Notes: a model not told the origin generated them from the sequence alone. 64,000 nucleotides of DNA from Microbacterium aoyamense (GCF_023155855.1 NZ_JAKNUT010000006.1:62001-126000); one strand, 5' to 3'. Shown: positions 34,142-44,651, counted from the first letter of the stretch. Translations and numbers: made by a program.

Positions 34142-35383
34142 GTGCTGTTCTGTCTGACGGCGAATCATCGCAACACCGAGTTCGACGTTCTCGACCGCAT
34201 CTCGCGGGTCGCGACGTCGACCGCCGCAGACCTCACGAACACCCATTCCTTCGTCCGCGGAGCCGTCGTCCTCGCGACCTGCAACCGGTTCGAGGCGTAC
34301 CTCGAGATCGACGAGCCGCTCACGGGCGGAGCAGCGCTCGCGCGTGAAGCCGTGCTCGATGTGCTCCGCGGCCCCGCCGGCGACGACGCGGACGCGCTCC
34401 GCGACTCCGCCGTGAGCCTCGCCGGCGACGACGTCGTCCGGCACCTCTTCGCCGTCAGCTCGGGCCTGGAGTCGATGGTCGTCGGCGAAGAGGAGATCAG
34501 CGGTCAAGTCCAGCGCGCACTCGTCGCGGCACGCGAGATCGGCACGACCAGCACCGAGCTCGAGCGGGTCTTCCAGCGCGCGGCCCACGCGACGCGGTCG
34601 GTGCGCGCGAAGGCCGATGTCGCCGCAGCGGGCCGCTCGCTCGCACGCATCGCGCTCGACCTCGCGGACTCGCGCGTGAGCGACTGGAACACCGTCCGAG
34701 TGCTTCTCGTCGGCACCGGTCAGTACGCGGCGACGACGATCGCCGCGCTCCGCGCGCGGGGGGCCGGCGACGTCCGCGTCTACTCGTCGACGGGCCGTGC
34801 AGAGCAGTTCGCCGCGAAGTACGGCATCCGTCCCGAACGCGATCTGCGCGAAGCCATCGGCGACGCCGACATCGTCATGACGTGCACGGCGCGGTACACC
34901 GTGACCCCCGACGACATCCCGGACACCGCGCGGCGCCTCATCATCGACCTGGGCCTCCCCCGCAACGTCGACCCGAGCGTCGCCGGCGTCGCCGGGGTCG
35001 AGCTCCTCGACCTCGAGCTCATCGGCCGCCACGCCTCCCTCCCGGAACTCGGCCCGGGTCTGCACGAAGTGGTCGGCTCGGCTGCGGCCGTCTTCACGGC
35101 GGAACGGGATGCCGCGCCCGCCATCGTCGCGCTGCGCGCGCACATCCAGGCGGCGCTGGACGCCGAGCTCGAGCGCCTGCGCGCTCGTGGGGGCGACGAG
35201 CGCGCCGAGGCATCCCTCCGTCACCTCGCCGGCGTCCTGTCGCACGCACCCTCCGTCCGTGCGCGCGAAGCCGCAGCCGCCGGGCGCCTGCGCGAGTTCG
35301 AAGCCGCCCTCGAGACGGTGTTCGGCGTCGAGATCGAGACGTCCTCGGCCGTCGACGGCTTCGAAGGCCTCACGGCGGTCTGA
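34142..35383 (+). CDS. hemA: Glutamyl-tRNA reductase
   Basis: 413 aa. First committed step of the C5 pathway: NADPH-dependent reduction of glutamyl-tRNA to glutamate-1-semialdehyde. The catalytic cysteine Cys47 is in VLATCNRFEAY; SGLESMVVGEEEISGQV and the nucleotide-binding LLVGTGQYA follow. GTG start supported by the leaderless -10. Ends 1 nt from the convergent DUF255 gene. Confidence 0.96.
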   Translation: MLFCLTANHRNTEFDVLDRISRVATSTAADLTNTHSFVRGAVVLATCNRFEAYLEIDEPLTGGAALAREAVLDVLRGPAGDDADALRDSAVSLAGDDVVRHLFAVSSGLESMVVGEEEISGQVQRALVAAREIGTTSTELERVFQRAAHATRSVRAKADVAAAGRSLARIALDLADSRVSDWNTVRVLLVGTGQYAATTIAALRARGAGDVRVYSSTGRAEQFAAKYGIRPERDLREAIGDADIVMTCTARYTVTPDDIPDTARRLIIDLGLPRNVDPSVAGVAGVELLDLELIGRHASLPELGPGLHEVVGSAAAVFTAERDAAPAIVALRAHIQAALDAELERLRARGGDERAEASLRHLAGVLSHAPSVRAREAAAAGRLREFEAALETVFGVEIETSSAVDGFEGLTAV

Positions 35384-35384
35384 C

Positions 35385-37190
35385 TCAGTGCGTCAGCTCC
35401 GCGGCATCCGTCGTGGGCAGACGGCACGCGAAGTCCCGGCAGTCGTAGGCGGTCGTGCGAGCGTTCTGCATCGTCTTGCCGTCGAAGAGCTCGAAGCCCC
35501 GGTCCGACCACTCGATCGCCTGCTCGGGCGTCACCGCGACGACGACATCGGCCTCGACGCCGAAGGCGGTGCGCACGAGCGGATCGTCGTGGTCCGCCGC
35601 GACGACGACCACCTGTCGCGGCGGTGTCGCGAGCTGCGCGGCGGCTCGGAGCAGCGCTCCGTGCGCGAACGGCTGTGCGAGCGCCGGGGCGGCGTGCCCC
35701 GCGACGAGGCGCTCGGCGAGCGCTCGGTACGGCTCGCCCGCGCCGAGTCGCCACAGCGACAGCGCGGCGTCGGCCAGCGCCGCGATGCCCGAGGGCTCGT
35801 CCCCGTCGGACGCGGCGTCGGGAGCACCGATACCCTGTGCGACCAGGACCGGATCGCCTCCGCCCGGTGGGGTGCCGTCGGCGCACGCGTCGACGAGTTC
35901 ACGGGCTCGCACGGCGTACGCGACCTCGCCCGTCGAGACCGCGAGCGCGACGAGCCCACCCGCGAACTGGCCGTAGTCGGCGAGAGTCGCGGCGGCACGG
36001 GACGGGATCTCGTCGAGCGACGCGCGCACGAGGATGCCGGCATCCGTCGCGTTCGTCTCGATGACGGAATCGGCCGCCCATCGGGCCGATTCGATCCACC
36101 CGGACTCACCCAGCCGCGCGCCGGCGCGCGCCAGCGCGCCGATCGCGAGGCCGTTCCAGCCCGTCACGACCTTGCCGTCCACCCGGGGAGGCTCCAGCCC
36201 TGCGCGGTCGGGACGCTGATAGTAGCCGCCCTCGCTGCGCTCGCCGTCGATCCATGATTCCGAGTCCTGCGCGGCGCCGAAGCCTCCCGACGGCTGCTGC
36301 AGCACGTCGCACAGGAAGCCCGCGATGCCGCGCGCGGACGCGTCATCGCCCTCCGCGACCGCGACGTCGAGCAGCTGTGCGTTGTCGGTCAGCATCCGTT
36401 CGTAGTGCGGGACGCTCCAGTCCCGTCGCGTCGCGTAGCGGAAGAAGCCGCCCTCGACAGGGTCGCGCAGCTCCGAGCCCGCCATCGCCGCGAGAGCACG
36501 GGTCGCGACGAGCGATGCTTCGCCCGTCGCGCTCGTCTGCAGGAAACGCAGTGCGGTCGCGACGGGGAATTTCGGCCCGTCGCCGCCTCCGAAGCCTCCG
36601 AACTCGCGGTCCTCGCGTTCGGCGATCGCCGCCGCGGCACTCGCGAGCTCCTCGCGCGTCGGAATCGGGTGGGCGACGAGCTCGGCGGATCGCACCTCGG
36701 CGAGCGCGTCGAGGATCGCAGCCCCCGTTCCGTCGACCTGCTCGCGGCGCTGCGTCCACGCCTCGCGGACGGCCGCGAGCACCTGCCGGAAGGCCGGGAC
36801 TCCGCCGCGGGGCTCGGGCGGGAAGTACGTGCCCGCGAAGAACGGGCGTCCCTCGGGCGTCGTGAAGACGGTCAGCGGCCAGCCCAGGCTCGGAGTGAAG
36901 GCGGCCGCGGCCGCGAGGTACGCGGCATCCACCTCGGGATGTTCTTCGCGGTCGACCTTGATCGCGACGAAGCCGTCGTCGATCTCGGCGGCGGTCTGGG
37001 CGTCGGCGAACGACTCGCGCGCCATGACATGGCACCAATGGCACGTTGAGTAGCCGATCGAGACGAGGACGGGGACGTCCCGCCGCCGTGCCTCGTCGAA
37101 CGCGTCGACACCCCACGCGAACCACGCGACGGGGTTGCTTGCGTGATCGCGCAGATAGGGACTCGTGGATGCCGCGAGACGCTCGTTCAC
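35385..37190 (-). CDS. DUF255 thioredoxin-fold / six-hairpin glycosidase-like protein (YyaL, SSP411 family)
   Basis: 601 aa. N-terminal thioredoxin-like domain with redox motif CHWC (Cys50, Cys53) in [16 protein letters not shown], then [15 protein letters not shown]; the C-terminal two thirds are an alpha/alpha-barrel resembling N-acylglucosamine epimerase-type proteins. Family conserved from bacteria to humans (spermatogenesis-associated protein 20) with no settled function. GTG start with TAGCGT 7 nt before it. Confidence 0.92.
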   Translation of the reverse strand: MNERLAASTSPYLRDHASNPVAWFAWGVDAFDEARRRDVPVLVSIGYSTCHWCHVMARESFADAQTAAEIDDGFVAIKVDREEHPEVDAAYLAAAAAFTPSLGWPLTVFTTPEGRPFFAGTYFPPEPRGGVPAFRQVLAAVREAWTQRREQVDGTGAAILDALAEVRSAELVAHPIPTREELASAAAAIAEREDREFGGFGGGDGPKFPVATALRFLQTSATGEASLVATRALAAMAGSELRDPVEGGFFRYATRRDWSVPHYERMLTDNAQLLDVAVAEGDDASARGIAGFLCDVLQQPSGGFGAAQDSESWIDGERSEGGYYQRPDRAGLEPPRVDGKVVTGWNGLAIGALARAGARLGESGWIESARWAADSVIETNATDAGILVRASLDEIPSRAAATLADYGQFAGGLVALAVSTGEVAYAVRARELVDACADGTPPGGGDPVLVAQGIGAPDAASDGDEPSGIAALADAALSLWRLGAGEPYRALAERLVAGHAAPALAQPFAHGALLRAAAQLATPPRQVVVVAADHDDPLVRTAFGVEADVVVAVTPEQAIEWSDRGFELFDGKTMQNARTTAYDCRDFACRLPTTDAAELTH

Positions 37191-37207
37191 GCGTCCTACG
37201 CTACGGC

Positions 37208-37786
37208 CTACCAGGTCGTGACGTACTCCGAGGATCGCACCGCGGAGGCCTGCTCGACGAGCGGGAGCGACCGCGAGACGGCCTGATCGATGCGCGCACG
37301 CACGGCGTCGGAGGACAACGCGCCGGCCGTGAAGTCGGTGTCGGACGCGTAGACGCCGACGGGCAGGGTGAGTGCCTGGAAGAACCCGAACAGCGGACGC
37401 AGCTGGTGCTCGAGGATGAGCGCGTGGCGTTCGCCGCCGCCGGTCGCCGCGAGGATGACGGGAGTGCCCACGAGCGCGTACTGCCCCACGAAGTCGAAGA
37501 GGTGCTTGAACAGGCCCGTGAACGACGCCCGGTAGACGGGGCTCGCGACGATCAGCAGATCCGCGGACTCGATCGCCTGCAGTGCGTCTTCGACCTCGGG
37601 CCCGGCGTCGTCACGGCGCAGCGCGCCGGCGAACGCGGGGCCGAGTGCCGTCAGCTCGATGAGGCGGGGCTCGACCTCGGTGCGGCGGGCGACCTCGTCG
37701 ATCAGTTCGCGTACGAGAGCCGTCGTCTTGCTCGGCTCATGGAGGGAGCCCGAGACTCCTACGACGCGCAGCGGTGTGGTGGTCAT
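37208..37786 (-). CDS. NADPH-dependent FMN reductase, MsuE/SsuE type
   Basis: 192 aa flavodoxin-like fold. [14 protein letters not shown] (FMN phosphate loop), [19 protein letters not shown] and [12 protein letters not shown] are typical of FMN reductases that feed reduced flavin to two-component monooxygenases such as alkanesulfonate monooxygenase. No such monooxygenase is adjacent; it is followed 18 nt on by the DUF255 gene, which has its own -10. ATG preceded by TAGCCT at 6 nt. Confidence 0.88.
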   Translation of the reverse strand: MTTTPLRVVGVSGSLHEPSKTTALVRELIDEVARRTEVEPRLIELTALGPAFAGALRRDDAGPEVEDALQAIESADLLIVASPVYRASFTGLFKHLFDFVGQYALVGTPVILAATGGGERHALILEHQLRPLFGFFQALTLPVGVYASDTDFTAGALSSDAVRARIDQAVSRSLPLVEQASAVRSSEYVTTW

Positions 37787-37810
37787 GATCCGAGGCTAGG
37801 CGCGGACGCG

Positions 37811-37840
37811 CGCCCCGTGCCGGTGGACCGACACGGGGCG
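37811..37840. terminator. GC hairpin after aldo/keto reductase
   Basis: Perfect 9-bp inverted repeat CGCCCCGTG (37811-37819) / CACGGGGCG (37832-37840) with a 12-nt loop, 10 nt after the stop of the leftward aldo/keto reductase and before the FMN reductase promoter. No T-run follows, so it is at best a weak or Rho-assisted terminator. Confidence 0.45.
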
Positions 37841-37849
37841 TCACACGCG

Positions 37850-38734
<885 letters not shown>

Positions 38735-38740
38735 TCAAGC

Positions 38741-39214
38741 CTAGAGCGGTCCATACATGTCGTGCTCAGGATCATTCGCGCGCGGGATGACCGTCTGGCG
38801 CCCGCGTCGGCCGCTGCGAAGCAGGCGCCCGGGGCCGCGTCGACGCGGCTGGGAAGGCGGGTCCGGGCCATCACCGAGACCGACGTCCCAGCCGGTCCGT
38901 TGATTCCAGCGATCGCGCAGGAGTGCGATCTCGCACTCGAGGCCCAACAGACCGTCTTCCCGCAGGCGGTAGAATCGCCAACTCAGGTCGGCTCGCACAG
39001 CGACGAAGCCGGCACTGCGCAGGAGGCCGAGGTGCTTGGAGACCGCTGTTCGGCTGAGGCGGTACTCATGCCCGATCACTTCGGCGAGCTGCCCCGCAGT
39101 GTGCTCCCCGCTGGCGAGGAGCTCTACGAGCCGGCGGCGCACGGGATCGGCCATCGCCTGGAACGGATGCATTCGATCGCGCCTTGCACGCTCGTCTTCG
39201 TCGTCTTCGTCCAT
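38741..39214 (-). CDS. ArsR-family winged-helix regulator
   Basis: 157 aa. Residues about 15-95 form the helix-turn-helix (MADPVRRRLVELLASGEHTAGQLAEVIG, then SRTAVSKHLGLLRSAGFVAVR) with a wing. No cysteine metal-binding motif (ELCVCD) is present, so it is not an arsenic or cadmium sensor of the classical type. The C-terminal 50 residues are Arg/Pro/Gly rich and probably disordered. The initial DEDDEDERARRDR could be an over-extension; Met15 is an alternative start. Faces away from the repeat array. Confidence 0.8.
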   Translation of the reverse strand: MDEDDEDERARRDRMHPFQAMADPVRRRLVELLASGEHTAGQLAEVIGHEYRLSRTAVSKHLGLLRSAGFVAVRADLSWRFYRLREDGLLGLECEIALLRDRWNQRTGWDVGLGDGPDPPSQPRRRGPGRLLRSGRRGRQTVIPRANDPEHDMYGPL

Positions 39215-39321
39215 GCGGAGACCGTACGGGGGTCCAGGTCGCCGCTCGCCGGTCCGGAGTCTCTCGTGCAGGAAAGTGCTCGCTCGGCTCCTCTGGGGAG
39301 GAGAGGTGACTTCTGCGGTCG

Positions 39322-39338
39322 GTGAGAATCGTTCTCAC
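39322..39338. promoter_or_regulatory. 17-bp palindrome, Zur/Fur-like box (copy 1)
   Basis: GTGAGAATCGTTCTCAC: perfect 7-bp arms around a 3-bp centre. The TGAGAA-nnn-TTCTCA form resembles Zur/Fur-family boxes of actinobacteria (TGAAAA-nnn-TTTTCA). It lies 108 bp before the start of the leftward ArsR-like gene. Function is inferred from shape only. Confidence 0.5.
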
Positions 39339-39402
39339 TTCGACGAGGGACATTCCTCTCCTGCCATGGAACCTCCGGCTCACTCCGTGCCGGTGCGTCC
39401 AT

Positions 39403-39664
39403 TGAACTTCCCGCTCACACTCGCTCGTGCAGCCAATGAACTTCCCGCTCACACCCCGTCAGCACAGCCATTGAACTTCCCGCTCACACCGCGCCGGCGC
39501 GTCCATTGAACTTCCCGCTCACACCCCGTCAGCACAGCCAATGAACTTCCCGCTCACACCCCGTCAGCACAGCCAGTGAACTTCCCGCTCACGCAACCCC
39601 CACCCGTGCAGCCGATGAACTTCCCGCTCACACGACCCCCGGAGGCGCGCGTGAGCGGGAAGTT
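39403..39664. repeat. Regular array of seven direct and one inverted 16-bp repeats
   Basis: TGAACTTCCCGCTCAC begins at 39403, 39437, 39472, 39507, 39542, 39577 and 39616; a reverse copy (GTGAGCGGGAAGTT) is at 39651-39664. Start-to-start spacing is 34, 35, 35, 35, 35 and 39 bp. Spacers are GC-rich and partly identical (CACAGCCA recurs in three). The 635-bp non-coding stretch 39215-39849 holds this array, two flanking 17-bp palindromes and the hrpA promoter, and nothing else recognisable. The same 16-mer forms the outer arms of element A at 550-717. Confidence 0.9.
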
Positions 39665-39695
39665 ACATCGCGAAAAGGGATGGTCCGACTCCGGG

Positions 39696-39712
39696 GTGAG
39701 AACGGTTCTCAT
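39696..39712. promoter_or_regulatory. 17-bp palindrome, Zur/Fur-like box (copy 2)
   Basis: GTGAGAACGGTTCTCAT, one mismatch from perfect symmetry, same consensus as the palindrome at 39322 and on the other side of the repeat array. It lies 138 bp before hrpA and overlaps an ATG at 39711 that opens a 22-codon frame, too short to call. Confidence 0.5.
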
Positions 39713-39849
39713 GAAGGCATCGCCGCTGCACCGCGACGGGACGCCGGTGACCCGCCGCAGCCCCCGCGCACGCTGCTGAACGGCGATACCACTCAGGGCC
39801 GGCGAGAACCCGGCACCGCGACGAGCACGGCGGGATACGATCGAAGGCT

Positions 39850-42800
39850 ATGTCTCAGGTCGAACCCGTCATCTCGTACCCGCCGGAGCTGCCCGTCAGC
39901 GCCGCGCGCGACGAGATCGCTGAAGCGATCCGCGATCACCAGGTCGTGATCGTCGCGGGAGCAACGGGCTCCGGCAAGACGACCCAGCTCCCCAAGATCT
40001 GTCTCGAGCTCGGCCGCACGAACATCGCCCACACGCAGCCTCGCCGCATCGCGGCGCGCACGATCGCCGAGCGCATCGCCGAGGAGCTCCGCGTTCCGCT
40101 CGGCTCGACCGTCGGCTACAAGGTCCGCTTCACCGACAAGGTGTCCGCCGACACACGCGTCGCGCTCATGACCGACGGCATCCTGCTCAACGAGATCCAC
40201 CGCGATCGGCTGCTGCGCCGCTACGACACGATCATCGTGGACGAGGCCCACGAGCGGTCGCTGAACGTCGACTTCCTCCTGGGGTATCTGCACCGCATCC
40301 TGCCGAAGCGTCCCGACCTCAAGGTCATCATCACGAGCGCGACGATCGACCCCGAGAGCTTCGCGAAGCACTTCGCCGATCGCGGCGGCAGACCCGCGCC
40401 GATCATCGAGGTGTCAGGGCGCACGTTCCCCGTCGAGATCCGCTATCGCGCCGCGCTGGACGAACCCGACGACGTGGACGGCATCACCGCCGCCCTGCGC
40501 GAGCTCGACCGCGAGCCGGCGGGCGACGTGCTCGTGTTCCTTCCGGGCGAGGCCGAGATCCGGGATGCGGCGGATGCCGTCCGCGGCATGTACGCGAAGG
40601 ACGCCGCTCCCACCGAGGTGCTGCCGCTCTACGGGCGCTTGAGCGCGGCCGAACAGCATCGCGTCTTCGAACGCTCCACCGTCGCGGGCGTGCGCCGCCG
40701 CGTCATCCTCGCCACGAACGTCGCCGAGACGAGCCTGACCGTCCCGGGCATCCGCTACGTCGTCGATACGGGCACCGCGCGCATCTCTCGCTACAGCAAC
40801 CGCACGAAGATCCAGCAACTGCCGATCGAGCCGGTGTCCCAGGCCTCAGCGCAGCAGCGCTCGGGCCGCGCCGGGCGGACGAGCCCCGGCGTCGCGATCC
40901 GCCTGTACGCGGAGGAGGATTTCGCGAGTCGCCCCGAGTTCACCGAGCCCGAGATCCTGCGCACGAGCCTCGCCGCCGTCATCCTGCAGATGCTCTCGCT
41001 GGGCTTCGGCGACATCACGGACTTCCCCTTCCTCACGAAGCCCGACTCGCGCGGCGTGAAGGCGGCGTTCGATCTGCTCGTCGAACTCGGCGCCGTCGAC
41101 GGCGCGAAGCTCACCGACCTCGGGCGCGAGATCGCGCGTCTGCCGATCGATCCGCGCTTCGCGCGCATGCTCATCGAGGCGCGACGCACGGGGGTGCTCC
41201 GCGACGTGCTCGCGATCGTCGCCGGCATGTCGATCCAGGACGTCCGGGAGCGCCCCTCCGCCGACGACCCGAAGGGCCGCGAGGCGGCGGACCGGCTGCA
41301 CGCGCGCTTCGCGGACCCGACGAGCGACTTCCTCGGAATCCTGAACCTCTGGAAACACCTGCAGGAGCAGCAGGGCGAACTCGGTTCGAGCGCCTTCCGC
41401 CGGCTCTGCCGAGCCGAGCACCTCAATTACGTACGCGTGCGGGAATGGGCCGACGTGCACCGACAGCTCTCCCAGCTGCTCGGCCGTCCCAAGGACGACG
41501 GGGGGACCGCCGACCCCGACGCGATCCACAAGGCGATCCTGTCGGGGCTGCTGTCGCACATCGGGATCCTGGATGAGCGGCAGGCGGCGAAGCGCGATCC
41601 GAAGCGCCCGCCGTCGGCGGAGTACCTCGGCGCACGCGGCGCGCGGTTCTCGATCTTCCCGGGCTCGGCGCTCAAGAAGAAGCGGCCGACCGCCGTCATG
41701 GCCGCCGAGCTCGTCGAGACGAGCAGGCTCTTCGCCCGCACCGTCGCGATCATCGACCCCGCGTGGGCCGAGCCACTCGCAGGGGAGCTCGCGAAGCGCT
41801 CGCTCAGCGAGCCGCACTGGTCGAAGTCGTCGGGCGCGGCATCCGTCTACGAGAAGATCACGCTCTTCGGGGTCGACATCGTGCCCCGTCGTCGCGTTCA
41901 GCTCGCACGCTTCGACCGGCCGTTCGCGCGCGAGCTGTTCGTGCGTCACGCGCTCGTCGAGGGCGAATGGGACGTCTCGCACCTCGACAAGCGCGTCACC
42001 GCCTTCGAGCGGCGCAATCTCGAGCTGCGGCGCCGCCTCGAGAAGGTCGAGGAGCGCGAGCGCCGCCGCGACATCCTCGTCGGCGACGAGGCCGTGTACA
42101 GGTTCTACGACGCGCGCATTCCGCGAGACGTCTTCGATCTGCGCTCCTTCGAGACATGGTGGAAGGATGCCGCGGCGAAGACCCCGCGGCTGCTCGACAT
42201 GACCGAAGCCGACCTCGTCGATGAGGCCTCGCGCGGTGACGAGCGCGACTTCCCCGCGCGGTGGACCCAAGGCGACCAGGTGCTGTCGCTCGCGTACCGC
42301 TTCGAGCCGGGTGCCGCGGATGACGGCGTCACCGCCGTCGTGCCCGTCGCGCTCCTCGCGCAGCTGCGCCCCGACGGGTTCGACTGGCAGGTGCCGGGGA
42401 TGCGCGACGAGCTCATCACCGCCCTCCTGCGCTCGCTGCCCAAGGCGATCCGCCGCCATGTCGTGCCCGCGGCCGACTGGGCGGCGAAGCTCGCGGAGGA
42501 CCTCGTCGGCCAGGGACCGGAGTCGCACGACGGCCTCCCGCCGTCGTCTCTCCTCGACGCGCTCGCGGCGCGCATCCAGCGCGTGGCCAATCAGCGGGTG
42601 TCGGCGACGGACTTCGAGCTCGACCGCGTCCCGGGGCATCTGCTCGTGTCGTTCCGCGCCGTCGACGAGCGCGGGCGCGCGATCGGGTCGGGGCGCGATC
42701 TCGCCGCGCTCCAGGCGAAGCTCGCCGATCGGTCGAGGACCGCGGTCTCGCGCTCCCTCACCGAACGCGAGCCGCGCCGCGGCCCCCAGGACGTCTCGCC

Positions 42801-43692
42801 TCGTCGCGCGACACCCGACATCGTCTTCGCCGAGCAGTCCGGGCTCACGGACTGGACGTTCGGGGACCTCCCCGAGGTCGTCGACTCGCGCGTCGCCGGC
42901 GGCGTCGTGCGCGGCTATCCCGCGATCGTCGACGAGGGGTCCAGCGTCGCCGTGCGGATCGAGGCGACACCGGATGCCGCGGCATCCGCGACCCTCGCCG
43001 GCGCCCGCCGCCTGGTGCTCCTGGCGGTGCCCTCCCCCGCGACGTACGTGCTCGACCATCTCACCGCACCCGAGAAGCTCGCCCTCGCGGCCTCGCCGTA
43101 CCCATCGGCGCGCGCTCTCGTCGAGGACGCCCGCGTCGCGGTCGCCGACGACGTGATCGCCCGGACGGTCCCCGGCGGCATCCGCACACGCGCCGACTTC
43201 GCCGCGGCGCGCGACGCGCTGTCGGCCGTCGTCGTCGACGAGCTCTTCCAGACGGTCTCGCTCTGCGCCCGCATCCTCACCGGGGCACGCGACGTCGAAC
43301 GCGCCGTCCGCGACCAGAACTCGCTCACGCTCCTGGGCGCGCTGAACGACATCAAGGGGCAGGTCGCGGGCCTCGTGTACCCGGGATTCGTCGCGCGCAC
43401 GGGCACCGCGCGGCTGGCGCATCTTCCGCGGTACCTGCGCGGCGCGCTGGACCGTACGAAGGCCCTCGCCGACAATCCCGGTCGCGATCGGCAGCGGATG
43501 ACGGAGTTCGAACGCGCCGCGGCGCTCTACGCCGACGCGGGCGGGGTCATCCCGGTCCCGGCTGACGCGCCGGCATCCCTCGTCCACACGCGATGGCTTC
43601 TCGAGGAGTACCGCGTGAGCCTCTTCGCGCAGCCACTCGGCACGGCCGAGCCCGTCTCGATCCAGCGCATCCAGAAGGCCCTTCGGGACTAG
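39850..43692 (+). CDS. hrpA: DEAH-box ATP-dependent RNA helicase HrpA
   Basis: 1280 aa. Walker A GATGSGKTT (37-45), DEAH box VDEAHERS, motif III SATID, motifs V-VI TNVAETSLTVPG and QQRSGRAGR; then the HA2 and OB-fold domains and the long DUF3418 C-terminal region characteristic of HrpA. In other bacteria HrpA acts in mRNA processing and rescue of stalled ribosomes. TACGAT at 39836-39841 is 8 nt before the ATG, giving almost no leader. Confidence 0.95.
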   Translation: MSQVEPVISYPPELPVSAARDEIAEAIRDHQVVIVAGATGSGKTTQLPKICLELGRTNIAHTQPRRIAARTIAERIAEELRVPLGSTVGYKVRFTDKVSADTRVALMTDGILLNEIHRDRLLRRYDTIIVDEAHERSLNVDFLLGYLHRILPKRPDLKVIITSATIDPESFAKHFADRGGRPAPIIEVSGRTFPVEIRYRAALDEPDDVDGITAALRELDREPAGDVLVFLPGEAEIRDAADAVRGMYAKDAAPTEVLPLYGRLSAAEQHRVFERSTVAGVRRRVILATNVAETSLTVPGIRYVVDTGTARISRYSNRTKIQQLPIEPVSQASAQQRSGRAGRTSPGVAIRLYAEEDFASRPEFTEPEILRTSLAAVILQMLSLGFGDITDFPFLTKPDSRGVKAAFDLLVELGAVDGAKLTDLGREIARLPIDPRFARMLIEARRTGVLRDVLAIVAGMSIQDVRERPSADDPKGREAADRLHARFADPTSDFLGILNLWKHLQEQQGELGSSAFRRLCRAEHLNYVRVREWADVHRQLSQLLGRPKDDGGTADPDAIHKAILSGLLSHIGILDERQAAKRDPKRPPSAEYLGARGARFSIFPGSALKKKRPTAVMAAELVETSRLFARTVAIIDPAWAEPLAGELAKRSLSEPHWSKSSGAASVYEKITLFGVDIVPRRRVQLARFDRPFARELFVRHALVEGEWDVSHLDKRVTAFERRNLELRRRLEKVEERERRRDILVGDEAVYRFYDARIPRDVFDLRSFETWWKDAAAKTPRLLDMTEADLVDEASRGDERDFPARWTQGDQVLSLAYRFEPGAADDGVTAVVPVALLAQLRPDGFDWQVPGMRDELITALLRSLPKAIRRHVVPAADWAAKLAEDLVGQGPESHDGLPPSSLLDALAARIQRVANQRVSATDFELDRVPGHLLVSFRAVDERGRAIGSGRDLAALQAKLADRSRTAVSRSLTEREPRRGPQDVSPRRATPDIVFAEQSGLTDWTFGDLPEVVDSRVAGGVVRGYPAIVDEGSSVAVRIEATPDAAASATLAGARRLVLLAVPSPATYVLDHLTAPEKLALAASPYPSARALVEDARVAVADDVIARTVPGGIRTRADFAAARDALSAVVVDELFQTVSLCARILTGARDVERAVRDQNSLTLLGALNDIKGQVAGLVYPGFVARTGTARLAHLPRYLRGALDRTKALADNPGRDRQRMTEFERAAALYADAGGVIPVPADAPASLVHTRWLLEEYRVSLFAQPLGTAEPVSIQRIQKALRD

Positions 43693-43705
43693 TACGTTCG
43701 TGAGC

Positions 43706-44647
43706 ATGGCTCACGCGATCGTCTACACCGAGTTCGGCGGACCCGATGTCCTGCACCTGATCGACATTCCGGACGTCTCGCCCGGCGCCGGTGAGGTCGC
43801 GATCCGCGTCGAGGCGGCGGGCGTCAATCCGATCGACGCGAAGCTCCGTTCGGGTCGTCGCGCTTCGGATCCCATCACCACTCCCCGACGCCTCGGGGCC
43901 GACGGCGCGGGCATCGTGACAGCGGTCGGCGACGGCGTCGACGGATTCCGTCCGGGCGATGCGGTCGCGTTCTCCGGCGCCTCGGGTGCGTACGCGACCG
44001 ACATCACGATCGCAGCCGACCGCGTGCATCCTCTCCCACCCGCCGTGGGCTTCGCAGAGGGCGCTGCCCTCGGCATCCCGATCGGCACCGCCTACCAGAC
44101 CCTGCGCTCGCTCGACGTGGGCCCGGGAGACACGCTGTTCCTGCACGCAGGATCGGGTTCCGTCGGACAGGCCGCGATCCAGTTCGCCGTGCTGTGGGGC
44201 GCGACCGTCATCGCGACGACATCCGATCGCCGCGCGGATCGCGTCCGCGAACTCGGTGCGATCCCGGTGGCGTACGGCGACGGACTCGCGGAACGCGTCC
44301 GCGCCCTCGCACCGCAGGGTGTCTCGGTCGCGATCGACGCGGCGGGAACCGACGGGGCCATCCAGTCCTCGCTCGAACTCGTCGCCGACAAGAGCCGCAT
44401 CGCGACGCTCGTCCGGGGGAAGGATGCCGCGGGCTTCGGCATCCGCGCCTTCTCCGGCGGCGGGCCCAAGCCTCTGACCGCGCGAGAGCTCGCGTGGCGC
44501 GCGGAGTCCATCCCGGTCGCTCTCGCCCTGCTCGCTGCGGGCCGGTTCTCGGTCGAGCTCGGCCCGTCCTACGCGCTCGCCGACGCGCCGGAGGCACACC
44601 GCGTCGTCGAGTCCGGCGTCGACGGCAAGGTCGTCCTGACGCCCTGA
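43706..44647 (+). CDS. Zinc-independent NADP-dependent quinone-oxidoreductase-like MDR protein
   Basis: 313 aa medium-chain reductase. N-terminal GroES-like domain (AGVNPIDAKLRSG), nucleotide-binding LFLHAGSGSVGQAAIQFA, and no structural or catalytic zinc cysteines. Acts on quinones or enones in this family. ATG at 43706 preferred over GTG 43700 because TACGTT (43693-43698) is 7 nt before it. Ends 4 nt from the convergent M20 peptidase. Confidence 0.88.
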   Translation: MAHAIVYTEFGGPDVLHLIDIPDVSPGAGEVAIRVEAAGVNPIDAKLRSGRRASDPITTPRRLGADGAGIVTAVGDGVDGFRPGDAVAFSGASGAYATDITIAADRVHPLPPAVGFAEGAALGIPIGTAYQTLRSLDVGPGDTLFLHAGSGSVGQAAIQFAVLWGATVIATTSDRRADRVRELGAIPVAYGDGLAERVRALAPQGVSVAIDAAGTDGAIQSSLELVADKSRIATLVRGKDAAGFGIRAFSGGGPKPLTARELAWRAESIPVALALLAAGRFSVELGPSYALADAPEAHRVVESGVDGKVVLTP

Positions 44648-44651
44648 GTCG

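Noticed and set aside
39403..39664. CRISPR-like look of the regular repeat array
   Set aside because: Repeats are 16 bp and spacers 18-23 bp, both too short; several spacers are nearly identical, one repeat is inverted, and no cas gene is in the window.
39711..39779. 22-codon frame starting inside the second 17-bp palindrome
   Set aside because: Too short and without conserved features; kept only as a possible remnant in the palindrome finding.
40846..43707. Long open frame on the minus strand opposite hrpA (953 codons)
   Set aside because: Arg/Glu/Asp-rich composition with no domain; it is the complement of a well-supported helicase gene and follows from high GC.
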